NCBI GenBank assembly: GCA_963662175.1
Contig: OY759222.1
Coordinates: forward strand, 6,182,713-6,246,712
Source: Aradus depressus
Taxonomy: Eukaryota; Arthropoda; Insecta; Hemiptera; Aradidae
Direction of reading: 5' to 3'
Length of the DNA: 64,000 bases
The translations under genes and the position numbers were made by a program. The number at the start of each line of letters is the position of its first letter. Position 1 is the stretch's first letter. Below are positions 62,731 through 64,000 of the stretch, in pieces. Below the pieces are notes generated by a model, which saw only the letters and a program-made list of their open reading frames with translations, was not told the origin of the DNA and searched no databases.

Positions 62731-63335
62731 TTACTGAGTCCGTTATGGACATACGGATCACAGATATGCGGTAAGCAAAAACCTCCAACATCAAACGAAT
62801 TTAAGCGTTTCGGTTAAAAACCCTCAGACTGATAACACAGGGCCCACCATACATAAACAACAGAACACTTCATAACGTTCTTATGATACACACAGTACCC
62901 AACACAATACAAACTACTTACATACGGGTTTTTAGCAAACTTTAAACAAATACAAACCTAGATAGAAATATGTACATTATCTTCACAACACTTAACATAT
63001 AACCCACCAAGGAGGTAGTACCGCCACTTACTGCCACCTCGAATCATATTCGTTCTTAATATTTTTCAACATTATTTTCCTTTACTTTCATTACCTCTCT
63101 TACTACCCATCCAAAAAAATTGTCTCTCAATTCCTTTTTATTTTTTTTATTCTTATTTATTTTTTTGTTTTTGTCCTAATAATTAAGATAAATTTTCGTG
63201 CCGAGGACCTACCACTGGGTGGCCTTCCTCTCACATGCCATTCACACCACCATATCTATATGTATCTGCATAGATGCTGGTTGTTGCACCTAGCAACAGT
63301 TGTATCTTTATAAATAGAAAAAAAAAAAAAAAATT
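62731..63335 (+). mobile_element. Jockey-type LINE, 3' part, right of the Harbinger insertion
   Basis: LSPLWTYGSQICG, AKTSNIKRI then a stop, LKTLRLITQGPPYINNRTLH and a 3' UTR with CTACCACTGGGTGGCCTTCC and ATAGATGCTGGTTGTTGCAC, ending in a 17-base A tail (63318-63334). Dropping the insert and one TTA continues the left part's local reading frame (ELLHL then LSPLWTYG), confirming a single LINE. Confidence 0.9.
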
Positions 63336-63346
63336 ATCCAATAAAC

Positions 63347-63527
63347 CAGAGATGGGCAAACTAGAGGTCGCTGGCCAGCACAATATGGCCCGCGGAAGGT
63401 TTTGAAAACGTGGAAACCTAGAAGCTTTATTCCTTGGAATAGTTCATTTTAAAGAGAATAAAGAATCAGCCATTAATTAGGTTCTATCCGAATAAGAAAG
63501 ATAAAAGTTCACTTCTTAAAAATAATT
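63347..63527 (+). mobile_element. hAT-type element, one end only
   Basis: CAGAGATGGGCAAACTAGAG, then GGCCAGCACAATATGGCCCG, resembles the CAG-GRTGGGCAAACT termini of hAT elements and the ends at 48685/49690. No matching right end was found before 64000. Confidence 0.5.
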
Positions 63528-63600
63528 TTGAAATGAAATGAAAAATAATCTTTATTCTGGGACATACGTCTCTTAAGAATAATAACATAAGAAATAAACA
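63528..63600 (-). mobile_element. Retroelement 3' end with ATTTC-type tail
   Basis: Inverted match to 24800-24898: GAAATGAAATGAAAAATAAT, TTATTCTGGGACATACGTCT and CTTAAGAATAA. Confidence 0.65.
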
Positions 63601-63605
63601 AGGGA

Positions 63606-63810
63606 GTCATGGTGGCCGTGCGGGCTAGAGCTTAGGGCTTTGGTCTTATGGTCTCACCATGGTTTGCGGGTTCGAATCCCGTCCGGGAGTGAGTTTTATT
63701 TTGTAGATAGAACTCCCTCCCGGGGCCATGGATGTTGTAAATAATTAGATAACACAGTAACATCGCTAATATGCATCGAACATAAGGCCAAAAAAATAAT
63801 AAAACAAATA
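63606..63810 (+). mobile_element. SINE-B copy (tRNA-derived)
   Basis: Head GGTGGCCGTGCGGGCTAGAG with a long variable-arm-like part (TATGGTCTCACCATGG) and B-box GGGTTCGAATCCC, suggesting a class II (Leu-like) tRNA ancestor. It is followed by an unrelated body (GTAGATAGAACTCCCTCCCG, CCATGGATGTTGTAAATAAT). Not a functional tRNA: the acceptor stem does not close. Confidence 0.85.
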
Positions 63811-64000
63811 TATTCAAATAATATTTGTATTAGTGATATTATCGAACAGTTGAGACAGAAAAAAAGGAAAAGGAGTCTTCTTGGAATTAATTAAAGAAAC
63901 AATAATTATTGTTGACGAGCAAAGATTTAGCAATAGTCATCGAATTTTTGATCGATTTTCGGGAAACTTCACATATCGAAGCAGCTATAATACAAAGAGA
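63811..64000. other. Right edge, nothing recognised
   Basis: A+T-rich, no feature seen. Confidence 0.5.

Noticed and set aside
63606..63690. tRNA gene
   Set aside because: Box sequences are present, but the acceptor stem does not close and the sequence continues into a repeated body also found at 41842-42232: a SINE.

Overview
The window looks like A+T-rich insect nuclear DNA. It has introns with GT/AG splice sites, an Osiris-family gene (a family confined to insects and close relatives), and a very dense load of tRNA-derived SINEs, Jockey-type LINE fragments, hAT and PIF/Harbinger elements, fold-back MITEs and satellites. A hemipteran-like genome is plausible, but the species cannot be fixed from the sequence. 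Nothing bacterial or plasmid-like is present. Host coding sequence is well under 5 percent of the window and lies in short exons scattered through repeats.

Layout. 1-534: 25-bp minisatellite. 535-26000: no host gene recognised; repeats throughout, including a fold-back element inside a SINE (1346-1836), a Jockey LINE tail (3361-4031), a 142-bp satellite split by a hAT element (6175-7960) and a higher-order 371-bp satellite (21325-22333). 26085-38839 (+): a three-exon Osiris gene rebuilt by splice phase, 285 aa, with introns of 6.2 and 5.6 kb full of repeats. 40210-57002 (-): a seven-exon ELMOD3-like gene, 295 aa, tail-to-tail with Osiris. 47329-50455 (+): a gene of unknown function, at least three exons, nested on the opposite strand in the largest ELMOD3 intron. 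57003-64000: possible divergent promoter region, then repeats, ending in a Jockey LINE split by a PIF/Harbinger element that still carries stubs of both its ORFs.

The host genes have no evident functional link. Osiris proteins are secretory or endosomal proteins tied to cuticle formation, and ELMOD proteins are GAPs for Arf-family GTPases.

The most unusual signal is a short RNA-like motif present in at least five otherwise unrelated repeat families, usually in both arms of fold-back elements. It runs: stem I, CTGANGA plus one extra base, stem II hairpin, GAAA, palindromic stem III, U-H, stem I return. This is the order of a minimal (dimer-type) hammerhead ribozyme. One family replaces the C3-G8 core pair by T3-A8, a compensatory change. 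Whether any copy is active cannot be told from sequence.
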